Shown here in pieces: positions 12,606 through 24,234 of a stretch of 64,000 nt of DNA. Below the pieces are notes generated by a model. It had not been told where the DNA came from. It saw nothing but the letters and a program-made list of their open reading frames with translations, and did no database searches. The first letter of the stretch is position 1. Each line of letters opens with the position of its first letter. Position numbers and translations under genes: made by a program. The DNA comes from Bathynomus jamesi (Eukaryota > Arthropoda > Malacostraca > Isopoda > Cirolanidae). The stretch is from positions 318,501 through 382,500 of the forward strand of contig JAJOZX010000198.1 of NCBI GenBank assembly GCA_023014485.1, read 5' to 3'.

Positions 12606-14134
12606 CAGTATGAATCGGTCTTCAGTACCCCAAAAAGTGACAAAGCGATACCTGACATAAATGCATTCTTCGAAGAGAAATTGCAAGGAGAATGTATAAC
12701 AACTTTGATTTTATCCCAGAGATGTAGCGAGAGCTATAGGACAAATGATACAGTGGTGGGCACGCGCAACGATTTTTGTAGCGCCGCAACCGCAACCGCA
12801 ACTCTGCTGAAATAGTTGCGCCGCACGCGCAAGCGCAACCCTTTTCAAAAAGTTGCGCCGCAAGCGCAAGCGCAACCAAAAATGTTGCGCCGCAAGTTGC
12901 GCCGCAACTTTTTGCGGCGCAACTGCCCACCTTTGCAAATGAAATCACATTCAGCTGCAGGTCCGGACAAATGGAACGCACTACTGATTAAAAACTGTAA
13001 AATTGAAATAGCTACACCCTTATATACTGGATATGGAGAAAATCCCTAGACACTGGGTACAGTGGACCACGAGGTACAGTACTGGCCCACTCCTGTTCAT
13101 TATCATGCTAACAGACATAGACAGCGGAGTAAACAGCAACAGTATAGTAATATCCTTTGCGGAGGATACAAGACCAGCAGAAAAATCAGCGATGCAAATG
13201 AAGTGGAGGCCTTGCAAAGGGACACGAACAAAATATACAAATGGTCAGAAGACAACAATATGACATTTAGCACCGAGAAATTTCAGCTCTTGAGATATGG
13301 TTGAAATGAGGAACTTAAACAGACTACATATCACGCTCCAGTAGATAGGGAATTCAGAGAAACAGGGAAGCAGTCGACTTGGGGGTAATATGACCGATGA
13401 TGCCAAATTTGAGACACAAAATCAGATAGCGATAAACAAAAACAAAAAGAGTCGCGGGGCAGGTACTAAGAACGTTCAAAAGGAGGGAAGACAGTAATGA
13501 TTCCCCTGCTAAAAACACTGATTATACCAAAACTTGAATACTACTCAGTTTTGACGTCCCCATATAAAAAGGAAGAAATTAATAAACTAGAAGAAACGCA
13601 GAGACATTTCACAGCGAAGATTGATGGCTGCAAATAAATGAACTACTGGGAAAGACTACGTAAACTAAATCTGTACTCCCTGGAAAGAAGAAGAGAGAGG
13701 TATACCACAATCTACATATGGAAAATGATCGAAAAACTGGTACCAAACCTCAAACTAAACCCAATTACCACCCAAACAACACTGGAAAATAAGAAAGGCG
13801 GAATGCGTAGTGTTCCCAAATTAAAGGCCCGACAAGGGACCTCCTCAACATTGAAGGAAAATAGCTTGGTTGTCAGGGGGGCCAAGACCAGCTTCCAAAA
13901 GACCTCAGAAACGTTACAGGGGTAAAAGTTGAAGTCTTCAAGAGAAGACTAGATGCTTAGCTCAGGATGGTACCAGATGAGCGGGGTGTACCTGGCTATG
14001 TGCGGAGGAGAGCGCAAGAAAGCAACTCGCTCTTCAACAAAGCCTGGCCTAGAGGCGGGGCCACCAGCTTGACCTTCGTGTGAAGAGAGACCAACAACGG
14101 AACCTGAATGAGGTTAACGAGGTATGGCTTTTTT
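12606..14134 (+). pseudogene. Non-LTR retrotransposon (LINE) reverse transcriptase, broken copy 1
   Basis: Fragments of one protein in shifting frames. First, an N-terminal reverse transcriptase piece (VFSTPKSDKAIPDINAFFEE, 12618 on), interrupted by the MITE at 12751-12935. Then HSAAGPDKWNALLIKNCK, a typical LINE finger motif, near 12950. A deletion follows that joins directly to LLFIIMLTDIDSG and SFAEDTR, the damaged FADD catalytic box, near 13090-13170. After 13400 comes the family C-terminus with PKLEYYSVLTSPYKKEE, NYWERLRKLNLYSLERRRER and a tail. Stops and frameshifts make it inactive. It resembles the jockey/CR1-like elements common in crustaceans; I cannot assign the clade. Confidence 0.85.
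12751..12935. mobile_element. hAT-like MITE with (GCGCAA)n arrays, inserted in the LINE
   Basis: The ends are CAGTGGTGGGCACGCGCAAC on the left and, on the other strand, CAAAGGTGGGCAGTTGCGCC on the right. The interior is almost wholly made of GCGCAA, CCGCAA and the complementary TTGCGC units. Flanking AAATGATA and AAATGAAA look like an imperfect 8-bp duplication of the LINE sequence. It splits the LINE frame, so it inserted later. Confidence 0.75.
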
Positions 14135-14420
14135 CTGATGGAACTCGCCCGGAACAGCTTTTTCCGATACCTTTTATTTTTCAATATATAGAAGAAAATT
14201 TTATGGTTTTTATTTTCATTCCGATTTTATTTATTTATTTATTTATTTATTGGTGTGGGGTTGGGGGGGGGGGGGGAGATTACGTTGACAAAATTTTAGT
14301 AATAGGAAGGAGGCCTTTTTGGACTGGGACAGTCACTGGATGCGATGGAGTAGCAACTGACAAGGTTGTAGGAAATATATAGCGGAGTTCCGGAACCCTT
14401 CTTTCCAGAAAAAAAAACCA
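14135..14420. other. Unannotated DNA with (TTTA)n and an interrupted G run
   Basis: (ATTT)n at about 14226-14250 and a G-rich tract at 14255-14277. The overlapping 100-codon frame is low complexity and is not called. Confidence 0.5.
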
Positions 14421-14506
14421 CACTATATATATACACACACACACACACACACCATATATATATATATATATATTATATATATTATATATATATATATATA
14501 TATATT
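14421..14506. repeat. Compound (CA)n/(TA)n microsatellite
   Basis: TA and CA runs alternate for about 85 bp. Confidence 0.9.
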
Positions 14507-15560
14507 TTCGAAACTGTTGATTTCTGTATTGAGAATTTTGGCCCTGAATTCAAATCGAATTCGACAAATTTTTACGAGAATTTTTGTATAAAATGTATAA
14601 AAAAATCTGAATGAATTCTTATTCGAATATTTTATACGAGACAGAGTATAAAATTAAAAAAAAAATTTTTAAATAAAATATTATTTTTTAATTAAAAAAT
14701 TTAAAATATTAAAAAAAATTAAAAATTAAAATTTAAAAAAAATTTTAACCAATAGTTTTTTTTATATGCAGGAAGGAGGGGCCAAGTTAATAGTCGTAAG
14801 CCTATATTACCCGTAAGTATCAATCCGACTCGTTTATTTTATGTAGTTTAACGACTGTTAATAGATAAAACGTAAAATAGACTTGAAACTAATAAAAAAT
14901 TTAAAATTCTTAACAAAATAGTTACCGAAAAAATGGGTTTCGAAGCGTAGATTTATTTGACACTTTTGGCATTTGTACCGTAGAGTTGAGGAAACATTTG
15001 AAGAAAAAAGGGTGTTATAGGTCACGGCTATTTTTTTGTTTTATCAATTTGGGTCTTTAACAATGGACGAGTATAGGAACATGACATTTTGAGAAAGAAC
15101 TAAATGAGATATGATTTTTGTAACTGATTTACTGTTTCAATTTTATAATTTTTATAATTTTTTTAATAAATTATATAATTTTTAGGAATTTATTTCAAAT
15201 AAAATAATATATTTTAAAAGCTTTTTTTCTTTTTTTCTTTTTTTCTTTTTTTCTTTTAGTGGAGGGACGATATTAGGATGAATAAGGTTTTTTTATTCCT
15301 GTTTTTATGAGGTGCACGATACACTTAACAAAAAAAATTCTTGTTCAAATCCAGAGTCTAACAATAGTTTTATTATAGCCGAAATCGGATTTGATATTCA
15401 GTGTGATTTTTTTGTCGAAATTTGTATCGAATGTTTCTCCGGATTCGGAATTGAGACTAGAATAAGAATTTCAAAATGAAGTTGAGAATGAAATCGATTC
15501 CGAGGAGTTTTGTTTTGGGAGTAAAATCGAATCAACTGTACGCATATAGATTAGCGTGTT

Positions 15561-15564
<4 letters not shown>
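14507..15564. other. AT-rich intergenic DNA
   Basis: Very AT-rich (A and T runs at 14640-14770). It contains a T7C-type repeat (TTTTTTTC x 4) at 15222-15258 and no coding frame. Confidence 0.5.

Positions 15565-15608
<44 letters not shown>
15565..15608. repeat. (CA)n microsatellite, about 22 units
   Basis: An uninterrupted CA run. Confidence 0.95.
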
Positions 15609-15610
<2 letters not shown>

Positions 15611-15769
15611 TAGTAATAAGCATAAAATTAATTAAATCTTGTTGAGAACAAAAGACAAAGTAAATCCTTCTAAAAAAAAATGTATTAAGTATTTGTTCAT
15701 GAGAAGGAACAATGGTATCAAAGTATGATAAAAGTGTTATTGCGCAAGAGATTGGTCTTTGTATATAGA

Positions 15770-15822
15770 TTGAATTACTAGTTTAATTACTCGTATAATT
15801 ACTCGTATAATTACTCGTATGA
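15770..15822. repeat. 12-bp tandem repeat x 3-4
   Basis: The unit AATTACTCGTAT is repeated, the first copy diverged. Confidence 0.8.
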
Positions 15823-15999
15823 TCTAAGTAAAAAGAAAAGTGTTTATTTACAAAAGTGTTCTTGAAACATCACTGATGTGTTTACCGGACTTAATGGAGA
15901 TTCAAAAATATCGAATCGGAGCACAAGCTAACGAATCGAATCGAATTCTCTCTCTCCCATTCGAAATCAAATCGAATCTCGAAGCTTCGTAGGGCCCTA

Positions 16000-16049
<50 letters not shown>

Positions 16050-16083
16050 TCAACTGCAAAGAACACGCAGTATAAATAACGTA

Positions 16084-16353
16084 AAGAACGACGCTTGTAT
16101 AGGGAGATATTCCGCGCAAGACGAGAGAGAATGTATATAATGTTACGGCATGCGGGAGGTGCCCCCTTGGGGCATTGGTTTCTGCGAGTATGTAGAAGAA
16201 TTACGGCATTTGGAAGAGTGAGGCCCATGGTGTAATGGTATCGCATCTGACCGGCAATCGGAAGATCCCGGGTGGTTACCTCATTTTTTCATTTGTTTCG
16301 TTCTCTCTCTCTCGTCTTGCGCGGAATATCTCCTATACAAGCGTCGTTCTTTA

Positions 16354-16356
<3 letters not shown>
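16084..16356. mobile_element. Foldback element carrying a tRNA-like segment, (TA)n on both sides
   Basis: The left arm, 16084-16131 (GTAAAGAACGACGCTTGTAT ... GCGCAAGACGAGAGAG), has its reverse complement at 16306-16353. Between the arms, 16211-16271 reads like a tRNA. It has A-box-like TGGTGTAATGG, an anticodon-arm-like TCTGA/TCGGA stem around CCGGCAA, and a damaged B box (GATCCCGGGTGGTTA). (TA)n tracts abut both sides (16002-16044 and 16356-16397). It is probably a tRNA-headed SINE or pseudogene captured in an inverted structure, not a working tRNA. Confidence 0.65.
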
Positions 16357-16397
<41 letters not shown>

Positions 16398-16402
<5 letters not shown>

Positions 16403-17009
16403 TATATTATATTATATTCAGAGGCCTAAAAAAATCTTTTGAAAGCATTTTTTCAGCATAATATTTTTAAATTATTTTGTTACATTTTAGTGAGTAGAAA
16501 GATATTTTTTGACCAGTTTAGAGGGACCATAAAATTTCAGAAAGCTTCAATGGAGCATCTTTTAATTCTTAAAGAATTTTTGTTTGTTTTTGGTTACTTA
16601 AAGGAAGATATTTTGTTGATCTTTATTTTAAGTACTGTACCGTCTGTAGCAACCATACTGCGTGTCAGGGTTAAAAAGAACCACGTCTACCTTTCAACCT
16701 TTCAAAGGTTCCGTGCGATGATTCCTCATTTCACGAAGGTCAAGCTTGTCGCCCTTCCTCTCACAAATGATATGACGAATCATACTCCGTCTATGTACAG
16801 TATAAGTTTATATCGACTTGGCGCATTTTAATCCTAACACGCAGCATACCCCCCCCTTCCCCCGATCTCCCCGCCCTCCACACAAATAATAAAAAATAAA
16901 TAAATTCATCAAGTAAAATGGTAAACTGAAATGTTTCATTTCATTAAATATCTTTGAACGTTCTGCAAATAATTTATTGGTTTTTGGAATTGGTGAGTTT
17001 TAAGGTTTG
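16398..17009. other. Intergenic DNA; one 130-codon frame not accepted
   Basis: A frame at 16439-16831 is Phe/Leu/Ile-rich, has no recognised domain and lacks any splice or codon signal that would support it. Confidence 0.35.
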
Positions 17010-17017
17010 CTTTAAGT

Positions 17018-17242
17018 CAGGGGTGTTCAAACTGTGCACGCGAAGCCATTTCGGTGTGCCCTCGAGTAGCCCCTACATAAGGTTTTAGAGACCGGTTTAG
17101 AAAGAATATTGCATTTAAAACCAGATAATCATATTTTTTATGCGTTTTATGTACTTTTTATCTTAATATTTTTTTATGTGTGCCCACCTGTGCCCATCAT
17201 TTGGAAAATGTGCCCTCCTGCGAAAAAGTTTGAGCACCCCTG
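17018..17242. mobile_element. hAT MITE, 225 bp, perfect 8-bp duplication
   Basis: The termini CAGGGGTGTTCAAACT and (other strand) CAGGGGTGCTCAAACT are inverted repeats of the common hAT type. CTTTAAGT stands at 17010-17017 and again at 17243-17250. There is no transposase. Confidence 0.95.
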
Positions 17243-17250
17243 CTTTAAGT

Positions 17251-17745
17251 CATATGACGAATCATCCGAGAAAACAAAATGGTTCACTGATGTTATTTTC
17301 AATAATGTTATTTGTTCGTTATTTACAGCTCATGTACAGCTCATATATACTCTCGTTCATCATTGTAGAGACCCTGGAGGCCTTACTTTACTCCGACTAG
17401 TGGATGAGGGCTGGAGGACATCTGGCAACTACTGGTGTGTCGTTTACAGAAGCTGGAGGTGGTAATCGTTGGAGGCATCATCCGTTATAAAACTTTAATT
17501 CGCAAACATCACACAAAGGCATATAAATTTGGTAGATTTTGTTTGAGATGAATTCCCTCATGAAAAATTCATTAAGTTAAGTGAAAACAACTTCAATAAA
17601 GTAATTTAACTCTGCAATATAATTAATGTACGCCAGATATTACTAAATTGACCTTAAAGTTAAGCAAACTTTTATAGGCTTCCTTAAATGACTTTGTACG
17701 TTCGGTAAATTTCATTTATACGAAAAAGTGACAGTTTGAAGTATG

Positions 17746-17747
<2 letters not shown>
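17251..17747. other. Intergenic DNA, nothing recognised
   Basis: A GC-richer patch at 17370-17465 ends in a short frame (LLRLVDEGWRTSGNYWC) of unknown meaning. The rest is AT-rich. Confidence 0.35.

Positions 17748-17822
<75 letters not shown>
17748..17822. repeat. (TA)n microsatellite, about 37 units
   Basis: TA repeats with one register shift in the middle. Confidence 0.95.
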
Positions 17823-17939
17823 GGAAAGAGATATTTAACATGCAAATATACAGGTATGTAAAGACAGATATGAATGACCGTTGAAGACATGTTTAAAAAA
17901 AAAAAAAAAAAGAAGATAGCTATCACTTTACAAAAAATA

Positions 17940-18290
17940 TAAACGCGAAAATTGGTTGGTTGTTTATCCCGTTGTATGTCCTTCAACCATGAGGGGTCAT
18001 TGAGACAGGGGTAACGCACCATTTTGATAAAATAAGACGAACTGTTAACAGCGGACTTGTCATTGCTTCCCTCCTCACTCTCAAACTTGTCTGACTTGTG
18101 AGAGAAGTGGAAAGAAGCGAAAAATCTAAAAAATATCTATGGAAGATTTCGTCCATGGAGGCCAGAATGCGAAAAAAAGGTACGCGATCCCCTTCATGAC
18201 AACGACGCGACAGAGTGCTTGACTGGATTTCCGACGTAGAAGGGGCATGACAACAACATACCCGGTGGTACATGCCAAAGCTATATACAG
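17940..18290. other. GC-richer unique segment, possible decayed element
   Basis: On the plus strand the segment could encode MEDFVHGGQNAKKRY and, after a stop, further basic residues. On the minus strand there is a 96-codon frame (17983-18273). Neither matches a family I can name, and both contain or abut stops. Composition differs from the AT-rich neighbours. Confidence 0.3.
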
Positions 18291-18542
18291 TGCATGCGCG
18301 TGCAGTTTATGCAGTCTGAAGTTTACGTGTCATTGCGTCGTGCAGATGGTAAATTTGTGACTATTTTATTGGTATTATGTGTATTTACGGAGGATCTCCA
18401 GATTGGAGTTGGTGATAAGGCGGGAATGTGATAACCAACCATTTATTAATTCACAGCAAAATGGCTTTTCCTTAACCTCGGGTAATTTATATAAATAGAA
18501 TGTCCGTATTTATTTGTGAAATAATACAGAGTGAGTGTATGT

Positions 18543-18548
<6 letters not shown>

Positions 18549-18573
<25 letters not shown>

Positions 18574-18670
18574 CGTGTGTGTGCTTCTGTGTGTCTGTGC
18601 CGTGTGTGTTTTGTGTCGTGTGTGTGTTTCTGTGTGTCTGTGTCGTGTGTGTGTGTATGTGCGCGCGCGC
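18549..18670. repeat. Imperfect (TG)n microsatellite
   Basis: TG runs interrupted by TCG and TTCTG, partly in a higher-order pattern of about 40 bp, ending in (GC)4. Confidence 0.9.
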
Positions 18671-19785
18671 TTTATAGTGTATAAACTTCACACTATGAAA
18701 TGTCTATTTTTATATCCATAGTTAGTTATGATCAAACTTATAAGAGTGTCATATTTTGACACCTTAATTATCAAGTGCCTTTAACTTTATTTACACATCT
18801 TTTTTTATTTAGTAATTTATATTTTTCTGCATCCTCATTTCTAAATAAGTTAATCTGACCATCAGCTTAATTTATTATCGGGTAGGAGCAGAGAGAGAGA
18901 CAGAAAAATCCTCTGATGGCACAAACAGTTGCTTTTTTTTCCCATTTTTTAATTAGGAAAATCTCGATAAGCATTGAATGTCCTAATACCCTTTGCTGGA
19001 ACTCTGCCCAATGTACCCCGAATATCCTGGACCATTTTTTTAAACTTTATGATATATCGTCATGGTTCCAGAAATAATTCTGCTCTGTTTTGAACTTTAT
19101 CCTGTTATTTTTTGTTAATATCGCGGAACTACTGTTCGCGTGAATCTGATGTACTGCGCGTGTGGAGACCCTACCTACATGCGGGGTTCTTCCTATGACC
19201 CAAGCTTTTGTTGCCTCTTAATATTCTATGACTCTCGTCTGTCAATTTATTTATTTATTTATTTATTTGTCCAATTTATGAGCAGTAGTGAGTAATTGGC
19301 GTATACATGAATCCGTCCGTGTATAAGTGAGTACATGAATGAAAGTCAAAAGCCAAAAGGTTACTTGAGAACTTGGCATTAAATATACCAGTTCAGACGG
19401 CCCTTATCTTGTCATATAAAACATGTTTCATTTAACATATTTACACAGGGTGCCCTTCCCTCACAATAACAAAAATAAGGTGGCGAAACTTCCCTTTTAG
19501 GAGTTAACATTTCGTATTATTATCTTCATGCTCGCTTCAAAGTGACTTACTTTCACTAAATTCACCCTAAACAAATATTTGAGGTGAATTAATTTACTTT
19601 ATACTCGTTGTATAATTAGTAAATTATATAATTTAAAACTCGTTAAATTTTAAAGTTGCAGTTTTTGCGCACGTTTTGATATGCGGGAGGGGGTGGGACT
19701 CACGGTAAATAATAATGAATCGCCAATGAAACCTCACACAGTGTTTAATAAAGAAACAAAAGTTCTTTAGTTTTAATCTGAGATA
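18671..19785. other. Intergenic DNA, nothing recognised
   Basis: No credible frame. (TTTA)n lies at 19244-19268. The segment 19130-19220 is GC-richer without a recognisable motif. Confidence 0.4.
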
Positions 19786-19826
19786 TAACACACACACACA
19801 CACACACAAGAGATACACCATATATA

Positions 19827-20476
19827 TGTTCAAAAGAATGTTCAAAAGCAGGGACAAAACAGTAATGATTCCCCTGCTAAGAACACTGATCACACCAAAA
19901 CTTGAATACTGCTCAGTCTTGACGTCCCCATATAAAAAGGAAGAAACTAATAGACTAGAAGAAACGCAGAGACATTTCACAGGTAACATTGATGGCTGCA
20001 AAGGACTCAACTACTGGGAAAGACTACGTAAACTAAATCTGTACGCCTTGGAAAGAAGAAGAGAGAGGTACACCGTGTGTATGGAAAATGGAAAATGATC
20101 GAAATACTGGTACCAAACCTCAAACTAAACCCAATTACCATCCAAACAACACTGGAAAATAGGAAGGCAAATGTGTAGTGTTCCCAAATTAAAGGCCCGA
20201 CAAGGGGCGTCTTCAACACAAGGAAAATAGCTTTATTGTCGGGGGCGAAGACTTTTTAACCAGCTTCCAAAGACCTCAAAAACGTTACAGGGGTCAAAGT
20301 TCAAGTCTTTAAAAGAAGACTAGATGCCTGGCTCAGGACGGTACCAGATGAGCCGGGTGTACCTGGCTATGTGCAGTGGAGAGCGCAAGAGAGCAACTCG
20401 CTCCCCCACAAAGCCTGGCCTAGAGTCGGGGCCACCAGCTTGACCAACAAACGGAACTGCAACGAGCTTAACGAGG
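19827..20476 (+). pseudogene. LINE copy 2, C-terminal fragment only
   Basis: Begins within the family's post-RT region (MFKSRDKTVMIPLLRTL), continues PKLEYCSVLTSPYKKEE and NYWERLRKLNLYALERRRER, then in shifted frames the tail and the non-coding end ACGAGGTATATA. It is 5' truncated next to a TATATAT stretch and runs into (TA)n at its 3' end. It is closer to copy 1 (12.6-14.1 kb) than to copy 3. It has no polymerase domain and is inactive. Confidence 0.85.
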
Positions 20477-20497
20477 TATATATATATATATATATAT

Positions 20498-21565
20498 ATA
20501 ATCATAAAACTAAAGTAAATACAAATGTCAAAACTGTACAATAATAAAATCTAATACAAAAAAAAGTTAAAAAGTTGTTAAAAAAAAAAAAATTCAGTCC
20601 ACGGTTCCGAAACAAGGTTTATCTTAAGCTTCCATTTTTAGACCAACTAACTTTTCAACTTAATAAAGATGGCCACTCTATTTTGGACAGACACTTCCCT
20701 CAATGCGACTTTATAATCATTAATTCTAATTCTAATTCTTCGCAATCCTTTTTTCGCCATAAAGATCACCTCCCCGTGCTTTTGAGATCCTTTGTTATTT
20801 ATTTATATACATGCGCGACCTGCCGAAATCGTTATGTGGGGCAGACTGCCCTACAGTTAAAACTTAGGATTTCGAAGCATTTGGATTTTTCTTATCGAAC
20901 TTCTCGCCCTTTTTCCACTCCTGAATCCTCCGCTATTCGGCATCATTCAGAGACCCATGACCACTCGTGCCCCCAGGACTCCTTTGCGATTTTGTCGTCT
21001 GCTTCTAATTCACTCGATCTTAAAATTTTAGAATCCCTTTTTATCAAGAAATTAAATCCAGAACTAAACGATAGCCTTTCCTCGATAAAATTACATACTT
21101 CCTAACCAACCAACACCTTTTTAACGCAACTAACGCACTAACTTAAGTTGTTGTTTCTTTCCTTTCTCTCCACTTGTCATTTGTAACTTTTACCATCCAC
21201 GTGTCCTTTTAAAAAAAAAAAAAAAATTAATTTTTTTAAAATTTTAAACAACATTTTTAAACTTTTTAATTTTTGAAATTTTAGTTTGTTTTAGTTTTAC
21301 TTTTTTGTTTTATAATTCAGATAGTTTTTTTTTTTTTAACAACTTTTTAACTTTTTTGTATTAGATTTTATTATTGTACAGTTTGACATTTGTATTTACT
21401 TTAGTTTTATGATTATTTTTTTAGATGCTTCTATTTAGTCACTGAAGATGGCCCCTGAGTGGACCGAAACGTTTGGCCAATAAATGTTGAGAGTCGTATC
21501 TCTTGTTTTCATATTCCTATTGAGGATAAGGTTCCCGAAGAACACTTCTATCGTAACTATATATA
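20498..21565 (+). mobile_element. Penelope-like element (family 1), 5' truncated with inverted 3' piece in front
   Basis: The plus-strand body carries the endonuclease end of the protein and a 3' region with the CTGAAGATGG ... CCGAAACGTTTGG motif at 21443-21478, ending at (TA)n. In front of it, 20498-20580 is the reverse complement of 21337-21415 from the same element's 3' region. Inverted partial units of this kind are characteristic of PLE insertions. Confidence 0.8.
20594..21105 (+). pseudogene. PLE protein C-terminus with GIY-YIG endonuclease (5' truncated)
   Basis: An open frame of about 170 codons with no true start; the upstream A-rich junction only happens to be open. It carries FVIYLYTCATCRNRYVGQT, the GIY-YIG core (here V-IYLY and YVGQT with a CxxC between), then LRISKHL and a C-terminal LESLFIKKLNPELN typical of PLE proteins. 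The reverse transcriptase domain is absent. In a complete element this domain nicks DNA to prime reverse transcription. It cannot function alone as a retroelement, although the endonuclease frame itself has no stop. Confidence 0.85.
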
Positions 21566-21582
21566 TATATATATATATATAT

Positions 21583-22881
21583 TAGTGATGTAGCGGATGT
21601 CATTTTTTTCACATCCGCGGATGCGGATGCGGATGAGGATGTTTGATTTCAACATCCGCGGATGCGGATGCGGATGTCTACATTTTCGTTATTTTTTTAG
21701 GATATATTCGAGATTTGTTGTGTTTAACGTATATAATAAGTTATTATATAGAGAGAGCTGTAGCTATAATGTAGTATAATTGATTAATTGTACAATAATT
21801 GCTGTACTTTTCTCTGAACATATAAAATAATATCAAGCATCTAACTAATACAGAAATCAATTAGTGAATTCGTCTGCAAATAAATTCGTTATATTTTGTT
21901 GTTTCAGCCACAATTAGAAACCATAATTGTGTTACCAGGATGCGGGACGTGAACCCAACTCAAATGCACCCCACCGACCTCTTTCCCCAACCTCCTCCAC
22001 CCTTATAGAAAGAGATCTTTAATTAGCTTGATAACTATTTATATTAAGTTTAAAGTTTTATTAGGCATATTTATAAATGAGTAATTAAAATAAAGTAAAC
22101 TAAGATGTTCATCGTTTAATGTTCAAACTTAATTATAGGAAGGTTATGCTTAAGGAACATTAATTTTTCTGCCTTTTCTGCTGCCAGTCTGTTTCTCTTT
22201 TCATCATATATTAATCCAGCACTGCTAAATAATCTCTCGCTTGGTACGTTTGTTGGAGGACAGGCTAAATGTTTCCTTGCAAGTTTACTCAAGTATGGAT
22301 AGATATTCTGCGTATTTTTCCACCAACTAATAGGATTGTCACATGCAGCCAGGCGTTTTTCTTGGTGATAGCTCTCGATCATTTTTACTACATCTTTTGA
22401 CATCGCGTAGGTCTCGTCATTGCTGCTTGACTCAAGAAACTGAGAGACAGATTCTGTGATAGATTTGCTTGTTGAAGGTGTTGGTTCTGTCACTGAAACT
22501 TTTATTCTTTTGGTGGGTGGCGAAGCGACAGATTCAAGAGATTGAAGCTCTTCAACTGCTTTGCCAAGTGATGATTTAACTCGTTCTAATGTACTAGGTG
22601 AAAATAACTTAGCTTTGTAACGTGGCTCTAAGTAGGTTGCAAGAGAGTAACTTCATACAAGAACAGCCTCTCGTCTTGTCGCTTGCATCACTTTTGCGCA
22701 CAATGAACTAGTTCTATTAATATAGTAGAATTTGATAATTTCCGCTTATTAATGACATTTTATCTCAACGGTCCACATCCGCACGACATCCGCAGTCCAA
22801 AGTGCGGATGCGGATGCGGATGCGGATGCGAGAAAATGTGCGGATGTTCCGCGGATGCGGATGCGGATGTGACCTACATCA

Positions 22882-22884
<3 letters not shown>
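21583..22884 (-). mobile_element. hAT derivative with (GCGGAT)n subterminal arrays
   Basis: The ends are TAGTGATGTAGCGGATGTCA on the left and, on the other strand, TAGTGATGTAGGTCACATCC on the right. Both sides carry tandem GCGGAT (ATCCGC) hexamers just inside: 21615-21675 and 22790-22870. (TA)n flanks both ends, which hides any target duplication. Inside is only the 3' part of a transposase gene on the minus strand. Confidence 0.8.
22116..22650 (-). pseudogene. hAT transposase C-terminal region (dimerisation domain), 5' deleted
   Basis: Open from about 22650 down to a stop at 22116. It reads ATYLEPRYKAKLFSPS, a Ser/Thr-rich linker, then NPISWWKNTQNIYPYLSKLA and PTNVPSERLFSSAG, the standard hAT C-terminal dimerisation motif, ending near KLMFLKHNLP. 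This matches Ac-like/ZBED-type transposases. The BED finger and catalytic residues upstream are missing: the frame stops at 22650 and 200 bp later the element ends. Confidence 0.88.
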
Positions 22885-22958
<74 letters not shown>

Positions 22959-22965
22959 ATATATA
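22885..22965. repeat. (TA)n-(TG)n microsatellite
   Basis: About 29 TA units, then TG repeats. Confidence 0.95.
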
Positions 22966-23335
22966 CATATATAAGAAATTTGGAAGCAAATGTTTGCGAA
23001 TAATATATGGCAGATACCTTCTTCGTAATTCTTCTCAATTACCATATCAAAGCTATAAGAACTATTCTTCGTATAAATTATTATAATTACATGGCTACGA
23101 CTGTCGTAAAACTTTCGTACGGAAGAACACCAATTAATTAAAATAAAAAAAAGAAAGAGAAAAGGTTTAAATTGGCTTTTCTAATTAAAAGTTTCTTAAT
23201 ATGGTTTGTCCATATCGGGCAAACTGATAATGTTTCATTCGGATATTAGCGAATATGTCACTGTTCTTTATTAAACGTCGGCATTCCTTTTATGCCTACA
23301 GCCCAATTAAACTATAAAAAAATTAAAATACAACA
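22966..23335. other. Intergenic DNA, nothing recognised
   Basis: AT-rich, with no credible frame. Confidence 0.45.
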
Positions 23336-23465
23336 TATACACACACACACACACGTGTATATATGTATATATATATATATATATAAGGAATTCCTTCCTC
23401 ATTTTCATACAAAAGAGCTATTTTACCTATATATATATATATATATATATATATACCCTATATAC
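23336..23465. repeat. CA and TA microsatellites interspersed
   Basis: (CA)n at 23338-23354, TA runs at 23356-23384 and 23429-23454. Confidence 0.9.
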
Positions 23466-23746
23466 CCTATATATGCATTTTTAAATATTTCGTGTATATA
23501 TATACGCCCATTATACGTGACTATTTGTCCACTAATTTATAATGTCTTTAATTTATTGATGTTATATAACAAACGCTGTTTAAGAGCGTTGACAAGAGGA
23601 TGTAATTAACTTAGCAATTTTATTAATGGAAAGACCTTCCTTGGCTATAATTAACAGGGCTTAACCCAAAATATAATCTTACCAAGATGGGAAAAAACCC
23701 ACCAGTATATATATATATATATATTATATCTTCGCAAAATAATTAA

Positions 23747-23750
<4 letters not shown>

Positions 23751-23806
<56 letters not shown>
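23751..23806. repeat. (CT)28 microsatellite
   Basis: An uninterrupted CT run. Confidence 0.97.
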
Positions 23807-23807
<1 letters not shown>

Positions 23808-24230
23808 AAATATTATATTAAAACAATAAAACAAATTAATATTTAGTGAGTAAAAAGGAACTCGCTTTCGCTGACTCAATTTCAGCAAATGATAATGATA
23901 AGACCACAGCAATGTATTTAAAAATAATTGGAACTCAAAAGCGCAAATTGCCAAAAGGAAAAAAAGAAAAGTAAGGACGTCGAGTCACGCATATAATGTG
24001 GATCAGATTCTGGTTATTGAAATTGGTTTGCTCAACGTTTACGTCCCACTCAAAAAACCCCCGGGTGAAACCCGGGTGATAACATCTCATGCGGGACTTC
24101 AAAAGTAATTATATGGAATATTTCTGTCAAAGCTTCGGAAATGACGAAGCACTTTTTGCCTTCAATTTTGAGTGGTTTATATAATTTGTTTTTCAGTGAG
24201 GTGAAGAGTCAAGTGCAAAAAAAAAATGCC
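23807..24230. other. Intergenic DNA, nothing recognised
   Basis: No coding frame. A small CCCGGGTGAAACCCGGG hairpin lies at 24059-24075. Confidence 0.4.
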
Positions 24231-24234
24231 AAAA

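Noticed and set aside
16211..16271. A functional tRNA gene
   Set aside because: The B box and acceptor pairing are damaged and the segment lies inside a foldback repeat. No complete cloverleaf could be drawn.
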